The position numbers were made by a program, and so were the translations under genes. This document shows positions 10,123 through 18,263 of a DNA stretch of 64,000 bases, piece after piece (position 1 is the first letter of the stretch; the number at the start of each line of letters is the position of its first letter). Below the pieces are notes generated by a model. That model saw only the letters and a list, made by a program, of their open reading frames with translations. It was not told where the DNA came from and ran no database searches. The DNA comes from Luteimonas viscosa (GTDB lineage Bacteria; Pseudomonadota; Gammaproteobacteria; Xanthomonadales; Xanthomonadaceae), in the NCBI RefSeq assembly GCF_008244685.1, contig NZ_VTFT01000001.1:1343248-1407247 (forward strand). The letters run 5' to 3'.

Positions 10123-10677
10123 CAGCTCGTCCAGGCGCTGGTCCGGATCGTCTTCCTGCAACAGGCGCTGGCGCTGCGGCAGGGTCAGCGGCAGCAGTTC
10201 GGCCAGGCGCCAGCCGACCCAGGCGGCATCGTCGAAATGCGGCTCCGGGATCCGCACGTCGGCTTCGCCCAGTTGCTCCAGGATCCGGCGCAGCACCTCG
10301 CCCAGCAATGCGTGCTGGGGCTGCAGCTCGGCCACCGGGTCCGGATCGCACCAGTCCACCTCGGCCACCACCAGGCCGTTGTCCCGCACCCGGGTGCGGG
10401 CGACGTGGAACCGCCGGCCGCCGCGCAGGCGCAGGTGCAGCAGCCCGTCGGGGCCGTTGTCGAAATCCTCGATCCGCGCTTCGGTGCCCCAGGCCATGGG
10501 CATCGCGGGCGCGCCCGCCTCATCGCCCTGCGCGATCAGGCACACGCCGAAGCCGCTGCCGCTGCGGCCGCAGTCGCGCACCAGGTCGAGGTAGCGCGGT
10601 TCGAACACGCGCAGGCCCAGCGCCGCGCCGGGAACCAGAACGGCATGCAGCGGGAACAAGGGCAGGGAGTCGGACAT
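10105..10677 (-). CDS. Lon substrate-binding (LON N) domain protein
   Basis: 190 aa consisting essentially of one LON N-terminal domain: LPLFPLHAVLVPGAALGLRVFEPRYLDLV at the start, then GFGVCLI and a conserved Gly/Arg-rich core (LRLRGGRRFHV). There is no ATPase or protease part, as in the free-standing YcaI/LonN family. The function of these proteins is not established; substrate recognition or a cereblon-like ligand-binding role has been suggested. It converges with the DedA-PAP2 gene, overlapping it by 18 bp. Confidence 0.85.
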   Translation of the reverse strand: MSDSLPLFPLHAVLVPGAALGLRVFEPRYLDLVRDCGRSGSGFGVCLIAQGDEAGAPAMPMAWGTEARIEDFDNGPDGLLHLRLRGGRRFHVARTRVRDNGLVVAEVDWCDPDPVAELQPQHALLGEVLRRILEQLGEADVRIPEPHFDDAAWVGWRLAELLPLTLPQRQRLLQEDDPDQRLDELLALLS

Positions 10678-10854
10678 GGAGGGAAGTCTAGGCCGGTGCC
10701 CGGTGTCGGGGGTGCAAATCCCAAGTGAGGGAGAAATGGTCCGCGATGGAAAGGTTCCTGTCAGGACTTCGGATGGACGCCGCGCCCGGGCGCCCCGGGA
10801 TCGCTTTCCGCTCGGTCAAGGCATCGTGCCCTGACCCGCGCGCAAAACCGCGGC

Positions 10855-12216
10855 TTACGCGGCCTTGAGCGAGGCGAGGAACCGCGACGGCGCGCCGTCG
10901 AAGCCGCCGTTGGACATGAAGACCACATGGTCGCCGGCGAGCGCGATTTCCCGCAATGTCGCCAGCAGCGCATCGGCGTCCGGCACCGCGCGTGCGTCGC
11001 CGCGCACCGCCGAGACCACGGCCGCCGCCTCCCAGGGCAGTTCCGGCCGCGCCAGGAACACCACCGCATCCGCCCCGTCCAGCGAGGGTGCCAGTGCCTC
11101 CGCGTGCGCGCCCAGCCGCATCGAATTGCTGCGCGGCTCCATCGCCACCACGATCCGCGCCCCACCGACCTTCGCGCGCAGGCCCGCGAGGGTGGTCGCG
11201 ATCGCGGTCGGATGGTGGGCGAAATCGTCGTAGACGGTGATGCCCTGCGCCTGCCCCAGCAGTTCCATCCTGCGCTTGACGCTGCGGAACCGGGCCAGTG
11301 CCGGGATCACGGCCGCCACGTCCACGCCCACCGCCGCGCACGCGGCCAGCGCCGCAAGTCCGTTGAGCACGTTGTGGTCGCCCAGCAGCGGCCATTCGAC
11401 CGTGCCCAGCACCTGGCCGCCACGCTGCACCGCGAACGCGCTGCCGTCGTCGCGCAGCTTGCGCGCGCTCCACTCGAAGCCGTCGTCGAAGCCGAAGCGC
11501 TCGACCGGCGTCCAGCAGCCCATCTCCAGCACCTCGCGCAGCCGCGCGTCGTGGCCGTTGACCAGCAGCCGCCCGCGCGAGGGCACCGTGCGCACCAGAT
11601 GGTGGAACTGGCGCTGGATCGCGGCCACGTCGGGGAAGATGTCGGCGTGGTCGTACTCGAGGTTGTTGAGGACCGCCACCAGCGGCCGGTAGTGCACGAA
11701 CTTGCTGCGCTTGTCGAAGAAGGCGGTGTCGTATTCGTCGGCCTCGACCACGAACTCCCGCCCCGCCCCCAGCCGCGCCGACACCCCGAAATCCTCCGCC
11801 ACCCCGCCGATCAGGAAGCCGGGATCGCGCCCCGCGGCCTGCAGCAGGAACGCCAGGATCGTCGTGGTCGTGGTCTTGCCGTGGGTGCCGGCCACCGCCA
11901 GCACGTCGCGCCCGGGCAGCACCGCCTCGCGCAGCCACTCCGCGCCCGAGGTGTAGGCGCGGCCGCCGTCGAGCACCGCCTCCACCGCCGGGTTGCCGCG
12001 CGAGAGCGCGTTGCCGATGACCACGGTGTCGCAGTCGGGCGACAGGTGCTCCGCGCGATAGCCCTGCTTCAGGGCGATGCCGAGGCGTTCGAGCTGGGTC
12101 GACATCGGCGGATACACCGTCTGGTCGCTGCCCTCGACGGCGTGGCCGAGTTCGCGCGCGAGCGCGGCGACACCGCCCATGAAGGTGCCGGCGATGCCGA
12201 GGATGTGCAGTTTCAA
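10855..12216 (-). CDS. mpl: UDP-N-acetylmuramate:L-Ala-gamma-D-Glu-meso-DAP ligase (murein tripeptide recycling)
   Basis: 453 aa from the TTG at 12216, chosen because it gives the conserved KLHILGIAGTFMGG N-terminus. A longer frame from another TTG at 12291 would add 25 residues unlike the family. Mur-ligase signatures: GTHGKTTTTTILAF (ATP loop), EADEYDTAFFDKRSKF, and NNLEYDHADIF; the last two are typical of Mpl rather than MurC. The enzyme joins the L-Ala-gamma-D-Glu-meso-DAP tripeptide recovered from wall turnover onto UDP-MurNAc in the cytoplasm. It stands alone, divergent from the DUF411 gene. Confidence 0.88.
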   Translation of the reverse strand: MKLHILGIAGTFMGGVAALARELGHAVEGSDQTVYPPMSTQLERLGIALKQGYRAEHLSPDCDTVVIGNALSRGNPAVEAVLDGGRAYTSGAEWLREAVLPGRDVLAVAGTHGKTTTTTILAFLLQAAGRDPGFLIGGVAEDFGVSARLGAGREFVVEADEYDTAFFDKRSKFVHYRPLVAVLNNLEYDHADIFPDVAAIQRQFHHLVRTVPSRGRLLVNGHDARLREVLEMGCWTPVERFGFDDGFEWSARKLRDDGSAFAVQRGGQVLGTVEWPLLGDHNVLNGLAALAACAAVGVDVAAVIPALARFRSVKRRMELLGQAQGITVYDDFAHHPTAIATTLAGLRAKVGGARIVVAMEPRSNSMRLGAHAEALAPSLDGADAVVFLARPELPWEAAAVVSAVRGDARAVPDADALLATLREIALAGDHVVFMSNGGFDGAPSRFLASLKAA

Positions 12217-12347
12217 GCGCTGGGCTGCCGTTGCGGGACCGTCGCGCACTTTACCCAAAGCCGCGCCGGCGCGGCGCCTGATCCCGGTCAAGGCCGGTTG
12301 CGGGCGGACCGGTAGACTGACCGTATCGTCCGCGCCGAGGAGCCGCC

Positions 12348-12854
12348 ATGCCCCGCCTGCTGTCCGCCATCGCCACCCTGTCGCTGCTGCTCTCCGGATG
12401 CGCCGCGGCGGAATCCGCCGCGCCCGGCGAGCCCGCCGCGGCGATCCCGGCCACGGTGGCCGATGCCGCGCTGCCGCTGCTGACCGTCCACAAGCACCCG
12501 AGCTGCGGCTGTTGCGGGCTGTGGATCGAGCATATGCGCGAGGCCGGTTTCGAGGTCGACGCGCGCGACAACACGGACATGGCGGCGGTGAAGGACGCCG
12601 CGGGCGTGCCCCACGCGCTCGGTTCGTGCCATACCGCCGAGGTCGCGGGCTATTTCATCGAAGGCCACGTGCCGGCGGCGGACGTGCTGCGGCTGCTGCG
12701 CGAGCGCCCGCAGGCCCGCGGCCTGGCCCTGCCCGGCATGCCGCTGGGATCGCCGGGCATGGAGCATCCGGACGGCATCGTGCAGCCCTACACGGTCTCG
12801 CTGGTTCTGGAGGACGGCAGTACCCGCGAATTCGGCCGGCACCCGCGCGACTGA
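12348..12854 (+). CDS. DUF411 metal-binding lipoprotein
   Basis: 168 aa. A type II signal peptide ends in LLSGC with the lipid-anchored Cys18, so the protein is probably membrane-tethered in the periplasm. The DUF411 domain follows: HKHPSCGCCGLW (Cys53, Cys55, Cys56) and GSCHTAEVAGYFIEGHVPA (Cys94, His95), a thioredoxin-like fold with probable copper-binding residues. Family members often sit in copper- or metal-resistance loci, but no such neighbours are here. A GAGGAG ribosome site lies about 6 nt before the ATG. Confidence 0.85.
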   Translation: MPRLLSAIATLSLLLSGCAAAESAAPGEPAAAIPATVADAALPLLTVHKHPSCGCCGLWIEHMREAGFEVDARDNTDMAAVKDAAGVPHALGSCHTAEVAGYFIEGHVPAADVLRLLRERPQARGLALPGMPLGSPGMEHPDGIVQPYTVSLVLEDGSTREFGRHPRD

Positions 12855-12965
12855 CCGGGCGCCTCGCCGCGCCTCGGCCGCTCGGGAGTCGCGTCCGTCC
12901 GGCCCGACCAGTCCGAACCCCTTGCTGGGCGAATGCCTCGCCGCCGCCGCACGCCGCGATGCCGC

Positions 12966-13544
12966 TCAGCCGACCGCCTTCTCCGGCGCGATCGCCTCGA
13001 CGATCCGGGTGAAGACCTCGTCCAGCGTCCCCACGCCGTCGACCACGGTCAGCTGGCCATGCTGGCGGTAGAAGTCGATCACCGGCGCGGTCTGCTGGTC
13101 GTACACCTGCAGCCGCTTGCGCACCGCTTCGGGAGCGTCGTCTGCGCGACCCTCGGCCTGGGCGCGGCCGGCCAGGCGCTCGACGATCTGCTCGTTGTCT
13201 ACCGCCAGTTGCACCGCCGCGTCGAACTTCTGGCCGAGGCTGTGCAGCAGTTCGTCCAGCGCCGCCGCCTGGGCGAGGTTGCGCGGATAGCCGTCGAGGA
13301 TGAAGCCGGCCTTCGTGTCGTCGCGCGAGAATCGGTCGCGCAGCATGCCCAGCAGGATCCCGTCGCTGACCAGGTCGCCGCGGGCCATGACTTCCTTGGC
13401 CTGCAGCCCCAGCGGCGTTCCCGCCGCCACTTCGGCGCGCAGCAGGTCGCCAGTGGAGATGTGCGGTACCTGCAGGTACTCCTTGAGGCGAGCCGCCTGC
13501 GTGCCCTTGCCCGAGCCGGGCGCTCCCAACAACACCAATCGCAT
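12966..13544 (-). CDS. adk: Adenylate kinase
   Basis: 192 aa. P-loop GAPGSGKGT at the N-terminus, NMP-binding ISTGDLLRAEV, FILDGYPRN and the short-LID region GRADDAPEAVRKRL. The lid is the short, zinc-free form and explains the length, below the roughly 215 aa of E. coli Adk. Reaction: AMP + ATP to 2 ADP. It is divergent from pfp across 128 bp, an arrangement usual in xanthomonads. Confidence 0.93.
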   Translation of the reverse strand: MRLVLLGAPGSGKGTQAARLKEYLQVPHISTGDLLRAEVAAGTPLGLQAKEVMARGDLVSDGILLGMLRDRFSRDDTKAGFILDGYPRNLAQAAALDELLHSLGQKFDAAVQLAVDNEQIVERLAGRAQAEGRADDAPEAVRKRLQVYDQQTAPVIDFYRQHGQLTVVDGVGTLDEVFTRIVEAIAPEKAVG

Positions 13545-13672
13545 CGAGGACTCCCCACCAGATCGAAACCGGAGGCGGTCGCGGGCGGTTGCTACACTCC
13601 GGCCGGAACCGCGGATTCAGCCGCCAGCTTAACCCATCGACCCGACCCCCCGACCTCATCCCAAGGGCGCAT

Positions 13673-14929
13673 ATGGCTTCCGGAACCCTGCTCTACTCCC
13701 AGTCCGGCGGTGTCACCGCCGTCATCAACGCCACCGCCTCGGGGGTGATCTCCGAGGCCCGCGCGCGCAAGGTGAAGGTATTGGCGGCGCGCAACGGCAT
13801 CCTCGGCGCGCTGCGCGAGGAGCTGGTGGACACCTCGAAGGAGTCGGCGGCGGCGATCCGCGGACTGGCGCACACCCCCGGCGGCGCGTTCGGCTCCTGT
13901 CGCTACAAGCTCAAGTCGGTCGAGGCCGATCGCGCGAAGTACGAGCGTCTGCTGGCGGTGTTCAAGGCCCACGACGTGCGCTGGTTCCTCTACAACGGCG
14001 GCAACGATTCGGCCGACACCGCCAACAAGGTCTCGAAGCTGGCGGCCGAGTTCGGCTATCCGCTGACCTGCATCGGCGTACCGAAGACGATCGACAACGA
14101 CCTGGCGGTGACCGACTGCTGTCCGGGGTTCGGCTCGGCCGCCAAATACACCGCGGTCTCCGTGCGCGAGGCCGCGCTGGACGTGGCGGCGATGGCCGAG
14201 ACCTCGACCAAGGTGTTCGTGTACGAGGCGATGGGCCGCCACGCCGGCTGGCTGGCCGCCGCCGCGGGCCTGGCCGGCAAGGGCCCGGACGAGGCGCCGC
14301 ACCTGATCCTGTTCCCAGAGCGCCCTTATGACGAGGCCGATTTCCTCAAGCAGGTGAAGAAGGTGGTCGCGCGTGTGGGTTATTGCGTGGTCGTCGCCAG
14401 CGAGGGCATCCAGACCGCCGACGGCCGCTTCGTCGCCGACTCCGGCGGCGGCAAGGACTCGTTCGGCCACACCCAGCTCGGCGGCGTGGCCTCGTACCTG
14501 GCCGGCAAGGTCAAGGACGAACTCGGCTTCAAGGTCCACTGGACCCTGCCCGACTACCTGCAACGCTCCGCGCGCCACCTCGCCTCGAAGACCGACCTGG
14601 ACCAGGCGGTGGCCGTCGGCAAGGCCGCGGTGCAGTTCGCGCTGAAGGGGCAGAACGCGACCATGCCGGTGATCGTGCGCAGCTCCGACTCGCCGTACCG
14701 CTGGAAGATCGGCAGCGCGCCGCTCGACAAGGTCGCGAACCACGAGAAGAAGTTCCCTGCCGGCTTCATCCGCCGCGACGGTTACGGCATCACCGACAAG
14801 GCCCGCGCGTACCTCGAACCCTTGATCCGCGGCGAGGCGCCACCGCCCTACGGCAAGGACGGGATCCCGGCCTATGTCACGCTGAAGAACGTAGCGATGA
14901 AGAAGAAGCTCCCCGGATGGGACGGCTAG
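13673..14929 (+). CDS. pfp: Pyrophosphate-dependent 6-phosphofructokinase
   Basis: 418 aa from the ATG at 13673, preceded by AAGGG; an upstream in-frame start would add 28 residues without family support. The active-site segment YNGGNDSADTANK has Asp where ATP-dependent enzymes have Gly, and PKTIDNDL carries the lysine diagnostic of PPi users. These two features assign PPi as phosphoryl donor. The reaction, fructose 6-phosphate + PPi to fructose 1,6-bisphosphate + Pi, is reversible, so the enzyme can serve both glycolysis and gluconeogenesis. That fits xanthomonads, which generally lack ATP-PfkA. Confidence 0.92.
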   Translation: MASGTLLYSQSGGVTAVINATASGVISEARARKVKVLAARNGILGALREELVDTSKESAAAIRGLAHTPGGAFGSCRYKLKSVEADRAKYERLLAVFKAHDVRWFLYNGGNDSADTANKVSKLAAEFGYPLTCIGVPKTIDNDLAVTDCCPGFGSAAKYTAVSVREAALDVAAMAETSTKVFVYEAMGRHAGWLAAAAGLAGKGPDEAPHLILFPERPYDEADFLKQVKKVVARVGYCVVVASEGIQTADGRFVADSGGGKDSFGHTQLGGVASYLAGKVKDELGFKVHWTLPDYLQRSARHLASKTDLDQAVAVGKAAVQFALKGQNATMPVIVRSSDSPYRWKIGSAPLDKVANHEKKFPAGFIRRDGYGITDKARAYLEPLIRGEAPPPYGKDGIPAYVTLKNVAMKKKLPGWDG

Positions 14930-14954
14930 CACGCGCTGCGCGCTGCGCCGTAAC

Positions 14955-15030
14955 GTAGCCCGGGTAAGCGAAGCGCACCCGGGAGGACGTCGCGCAAAAC
15001 CCCCGGTGCGCTTCGCTTACCCGGGCTACG
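14955..15030. repeat. Large inverted repeat between convergent pfp and ilvD
   Basis: The 30-nt arms 14955-14984 and 15001-15030 are inverted complements with one mismatch, separated by a 16-nt loop. The arm core, CCGGGTAAGCGAAGCGCACC, is shared with the 132-bp tandem repeats at 44731-45127. Lying between two convergent genes, it probably acts as a bidirectional terminator or mRNA-stabilising hairpin. It is best read as a member of a dispersed repeat family. Confidence 0.8.
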
Positions 15031-15056
15031 CGTCTATGCGGTTGCAGCGCGGACGA

Positions 15057-16898
15057 TCAGCCCGCTTCCAGCAGCGCCAGGTTGCGCACCGCGCCCTTGT
15101 CGGCGCTGGTGGCCAGCAGGGCATAGGCCTTGAGCGCGGCGCTGACCTTGCGTGCGCGCGGCTGCGCGGGTTTCCAGCCCTTCGCATCCTGTTCGGCGCG
15201 GCGCCCGGCCAGCTCCTCTTCCGGCACCATCAGGTCGATCGTGCGCGCGGGGATGTCGATGCGGATGCGATCGCCGTCGCGGACCAGGCCGATGCTGCCG
15301 CCGGCCGCCGCCTCGGGCGATACGTGGCCGATGGAGAGGCCGGAGGTGCCACCGGAAAATCGTCCGTCGGTCAGCAGCGCGCACTGCTTGCCCAGGCCTT
15401 TCGACTTGAGGTAGCTGGTGGGGTACAGCATCTCCTGCATGCCGGGGCCGCCCTTCGGACCCTCGTAACGGATCACCACGATGTCGCCGGGCTTCACCTC
15501 GTCGCCGAGGATGCCCTGCACCGCAGCGTCCTGGCTCTCGTAGACGCGCGCGCTGCCTTCGAAGAGGTGGATCGATTCGTCGACGCCGGCGGTCTTCACC
15601 ACGCAGCCGTCGACGGCGATGTTGCCGTGAAGCACGGCCAGGCCGCCTTCCTGCGAGTAGGCGTGTTCGACGCTGCGGATGCAGCCTTCGCTGCGATCGG
15701 TATCGAGCGTCGCCCAGCGCGTGGCCTGGCTGAAGGCGGTCTGGGTCGGGATGCCGGCAGGACCGGCGCGATAGAAGGTGGCCACGGCCTCGTCCTCGAC
15801 CGTGGCGACATCCCACTTCGCGATCGCCTCGGCCAGGCTCGGGGCGTGCACGGTGGGGACGTGGGTATGCAGCAGCCCGCCACGCGCGAGTTCGCCGAGG
15901 ATCGCCATGATCCCGCCGGCGCGGTGCACGTCCTCGATGTGGTACTTCTGCGTGTTCGGCGCGACCTTGCACAGCTGCGGCACGCGACGCGAAAGGCGGT
16001 CGATGTCGTGCAGGGTGAACGGCACCCCGCCCTCCTGCGCCGCGGCCAGCAGGTGCAGGATGGTGTTGGTCGAGCCGCCCATCGCGATGTCGAGCGTCAT
16101 CGCGTTCTCGAACGCCTCGAAGGTGGCGATCCCGCGCGGCAGCGCGCCGGGATCCTCCGCGCCGTACCAGCGATGGCACAGTTCCACCGCGGTGCGGCCG
16201 GCGCGCAGGAACAGCTGCTCGCGGTCGGCGTGCGTCGCCAGCACCGTGCCGTTGCCAGGCAGCGACAATCCCAGCGCCTCGGTCAGGCAGTTCATCGAGT
16301 TGGCGGTGAACATGCCGCTGCACGAGCCGCAGGTCGGGCAGGCGCTGCGTTCCACCGCGGCCACCTGCTCATCCGACGCCGAGGGGTCGGCCGCCATCAC
16401 CATCGCGTCGACCAGGTCGAGCTTGTGGTCGGCCAGCGCGGTCTTGCCCGCCTCCATCGGCCCGCCGGAGACGAACACCGTGGGCACGTTGAGCCGCAGC
16501 GCGGCCATCAGCATGCCCGGCGTGATCTTGTCGCAGTTGGAGATGCACACCAGCGCGTCGGCGCAGTGGGCGTTGACCATGTATTCGACCGCGTCGGCGA
16601 TCACCTCGCGGCTGGGCAGCGAGTACAGCATGCCGTCGTGGCCCATCGCGATGCCGTCGTCGACGGCGATCGTGCTGAACTCCTTGGCCACGCCGCCAAC
16701 GCGCTCGATCTCGCGCGCGACCAGCTGGCCGAGGTCCTTCAGGTGCACATGGCCGGGCACGAACTGGGTGAAGGAGTTGGCGATGGCCACGATCGGCTTG
16801 TGGAAGTCGTCGTCCTGCATGCCGGTGGCACGCCACAGCGCGCGGGCGCCGGCCATGTTGCGGCCGTGGGTGGAGGTCCGGGAACGGTATTCGGGCAT
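15057..16898 (-). CDS. ilvD: Dihydroxy-acid dehydratase
   Basis: 613 aa, full length. Fe-S cysteines are in the conserved contexts [11 protein letters not shown] and [20 protein letters not shown], with [12 protein letters not shown] and PTSYLKSKG further along. The enzyme dehydrates 2,3-dihydroxy-isovalerate and -methylvalerate to the 2-keto acids, the third common step of valine/isoleucine synthesis. It is transcribed away from the ilvC operon; the 370-bp gap holds both promoters. Its 3' end runs up to the large inverted repeat shared with pfp. Confidence 0.95.
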   Translation of the reverse strand: MPEYRSRTSTHGRNMAGARALWRATGMQDDDFHKPIVAIANSFTQFVPGHVHLKDLGQLVAREIERVGGVAKEFSTIAVDDGIAMGHDGMLYSLPSREVIADAVEYMVNAHCADALVCISNCDKITPGMLMAALRLNVPTVFVSGGPMEAGKTALADHKLDLVDAMVMAADPSASDEQVAAVERSACPTCGSCSGMFTANSMNCLTEALGLSLPGNGTVLATHADREQLFLRAGRTAVELCHRWYGAEDPGALPRGIATFEAFENAMTLDIAMGGSTNTILHLLAAAQEGGVPFTLHDIDRLSRRVPQLCKVAPNTQKYHIEDVHRAGGIMAILGELARGGLLHTHVPTVHAPSLAEAIAKWDVATVEDEAVATFYRAGPAGIPTQTAFSQATRWATLDTDRSEGCIRSVEHAYSQEGGLAVLHGNIAVDGCVVKTAGVDESIHLFEGSARVYESQDAAVQGILGDEVKPGDIVVIRYEGPKGGPGMQEMLYPTSYLKSKGLGKQCALLTDGRFSGGTSGLSIGHVSPEAAAGGSIGLVRDGDRIRIDIPARTIDLMVPEEELAGRRAEQDAKGWKPAQPRARKVSAALKAYALLATSADKGAVRNLALLEAG

Positions 16899-16919
16899 GG
16901 AACTTCGCGGGGAGCGGGA

Positions 16920-16934
16920 TGACGCAATGCGTCA
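16920..16934. promoter_or_regulatory. 15-bp palindrome upstream of ilvD
   Basis: TGACGCAATGCGTCA is a perfect palindrome with a one-base centre, 21 bp before the ilvD start codon (minus strand). Its position and symmetry suit a dimeric regulator, but no specific protein can be named. Confidence 0.35.
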
Positions 16935-17020
16935 AAGCGACATTCTCGGCAGTTTTCGCGGTTTCAGTTGCAACGATTTCCGCCGCAACGAACCTCACCG
17001 GGTATTTTTGCCCATGTCGC

Positions 17021-17048
17021 TTGACAAGGCCGGAAAGCCCGGTTTAGT
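17021..17048 (+). promoter_or_regulatory. Probable sigma-70 promoter of the ilvCGMEA-leuAB operon
   Basis: A perfect -35 TTGACA (17021-17026), a 16-bp spacer and a -10-like TTTAGT (17043-17048). Initiation would be expected near 17055, only about 2 nt before the ATG of the leader peptide. The start site is inferred. Confidence 0.55.
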
Positions 17049-17056
17049 TTGCGTGA

Positions 17057-17167
17057 ATGCTGCAACGCCACACCAGCCCGAAGAACGCCTGCGACGCCGC
17101 CGCGTCGTCGCTTCTCGTAGTCGTCCTTATTACCTCGCCAACAGGTGCGGGACGATCGGGCGCGTAA
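17057..17167 (+). CDS. ilvL: ilv leader peptide
   Basis: A 36-aa open frame whose residues 19-25 are Leu-Leu-Val-Val-Val-Leu-Ile (codons 17111-17131), directly before a terminator and upstream of ilvC. Such a run of Leu, Val and Ile codons is the hallmark of an attenuator leader peptide that senses charged branched-chain tRNAs. Stalling at these codons would favour the antiterminator 17144-17151/17192-17199. No Shine-Dalgarno precedes the ATG, and the predicted transcription start is almost at the ATG, so translation may be leaderless. Confidence 0.82.
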   Translation: MLQRHTSPKNACDAAASSLLVVVLITSPTGAGRSGA

Positions 17168-17217
17168 GCAGCAGGCGCCGAATCGCAAAACCCCGCACCG
17201 CAAGGGCGGGGTTTTTT
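17144..17217 (+). terminator. Branched-chain amino acid attenuator (antiterminator/terminator pair)
   Basis: The terminator stem pairs CCCCGC (17191-17196) with GCGGGG (17206-17211), flanked by AAAA/TTTT and ending in six T (17212-17217). A competing perfect 8-bp antiterminator pairs GGTGCGGG (17144-17151) with CCCGCACC (17192-17199), using the same left strand. The upstream element lies 12 nt after the seven branched-chain codons of the leader peptide, where a stalled ribosome would leave it free. The terminator stem begins 23 nt after the leader stop and ends 53 bp before ilvC. Confidence 0.85.
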
Positions 17218-17270
17218 GTTGCCCACCACATTCCCTTCCATCCACCCGGATCCACAGCAGAGAGCCCCAG

Positions 17271-18263
17271 ATGACCCAGTCTTCCCTTCCCAAGCCCAGC
17301 ATCGCCATCGTCGGCTACGGCAGCCAGGGCCGCGCGCATGCGCTGAACCTGCGCGATTCGGGCTTCGACGTGACCGTCGGCCTGCGTCCGGGTGGCCCGA
17401 CCGAAGCCAAGGCCAAGGCCGACGGTTTCACCGTCAAGGCACCTGCAGAAGCGGTGAAGGAGGCCGACCTGGTGGCGGTGCTCACGCCCGACATGGTGCA
17501 GCGGAAGGTCTACGCGGACGCGCTCGCGCCGAACATGAAGCAGGGCGCCTGCCTGCTGTTCGCGCATGGGCTGAACGTGCATTTCGGCATGATCGCCCCG
17601 CGCGAAGATCTCGACGTGATCCTGGTCGCGCCCAAGGGGCCGGGCGCGCTGGTGCGCCGCGAATACGAGATCGGCCGCGGCGTGCCCTGCATCTGGGCCG
17701 TGCACCAGGACCGCAGCGGCAAGGCGAAGCAGCTGGCGCTGGCCTACGCCGACGGCCTCGGCGGCGCGCGCGCCAACCTGATCGAGACCACCTTCAAGGA
17801 AGAGACCGAGACCGACCTGTTCGGCGAGCAGGCGGTGCTGTGCGGCGGCGCCTCGTCGCTGGTGCAGGCGGGCTTCGAGGTGCTGGTGGAAGCCGGCTAC
17901 CAGCCGGAGATCGCCTATTACGAGGTCCTGCACGAGCTGAAGCTGATCGTCGACCTGTTCTACGAAGGCGGCATCACCCGCATGCTCGAGTTCGTCTCCG
18001 AGACCGCGCAGTACGGCGACTACGTCAGCGGCCCGCGCGTGATCGACGCTTCGGTGAAGGAGCGCATGCGCGACGTGCTCAAGGACATCCAGGACGGCAC
18101 CTTCACCCGCAACTGGGTGGCCGAGCACGAAGCCGGCCTGCCGAACTACAACAGGTTCAAGCAGGCCGACCTCGACCACCCGATCGAAGTGGTCGGCAAG
18201 CAGCTGCGCGCGAAGATGGTGTGGCTGGACAACTCCCCGAAGGAACAGAAAGAGGCCGCGTGA
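17271..18263 (+). CDS. ilvC: Ketol-acid reductoisomerase (class I)
   Basis: 330 aa, the short class I form. NADP-binding [17 protein letters not shown] at residues 15-31, APKGPG, and the metal-binding [11 protein letters not shown] and [14 protein letters not shown] stretches. It converts acetolactate or acetohydroxybutyrate to the dihydroxy acids using Mg and NADPH. First structural gene after the attenuator. The ATG at 17271 is chosen because the family begins near the Rossmann fold; upstream in-frame codons run into the attenuator. Its stop overlaps the ilvG start (TGATG). Confidence 0.95.
   Translation: MTQSSLPKPSIAIVGYGSQGRAHALNLRDSGFDVTVGLRPGGPTEAKAKADGFTVKAPAEAVKEADLVAVLTPDMVQRKVYADALAPNMKQGACLLFAHGLNVHFGMIAPREDLDVILVAPKGPGALVRREYEIGRGVPCIWAVHQDRSGKAKQLALAYADGLGGARANLIETTFKEETETDLFGEQAVLCGGASSLVQAGFEVLVEAGYQPEIAYYEVLHELKLIVDLFYEGGITRMLEFVSETAQYGDYVSGPRVIDASVKERMRDVLKDIQDGTFTRNWVAEHEAGLPNYNRFKQADLDHPIEVVGKQLRAKMVWLDNSPKEQKEAA

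Noticed and set aside
12217-12291. Upstream TTG start for mpl adding 25 residues.
   Set aside because: The extra residues (Arg/Ala-rich) do not fit the family; the TTG at 12216 gives the conserved N-terminus.
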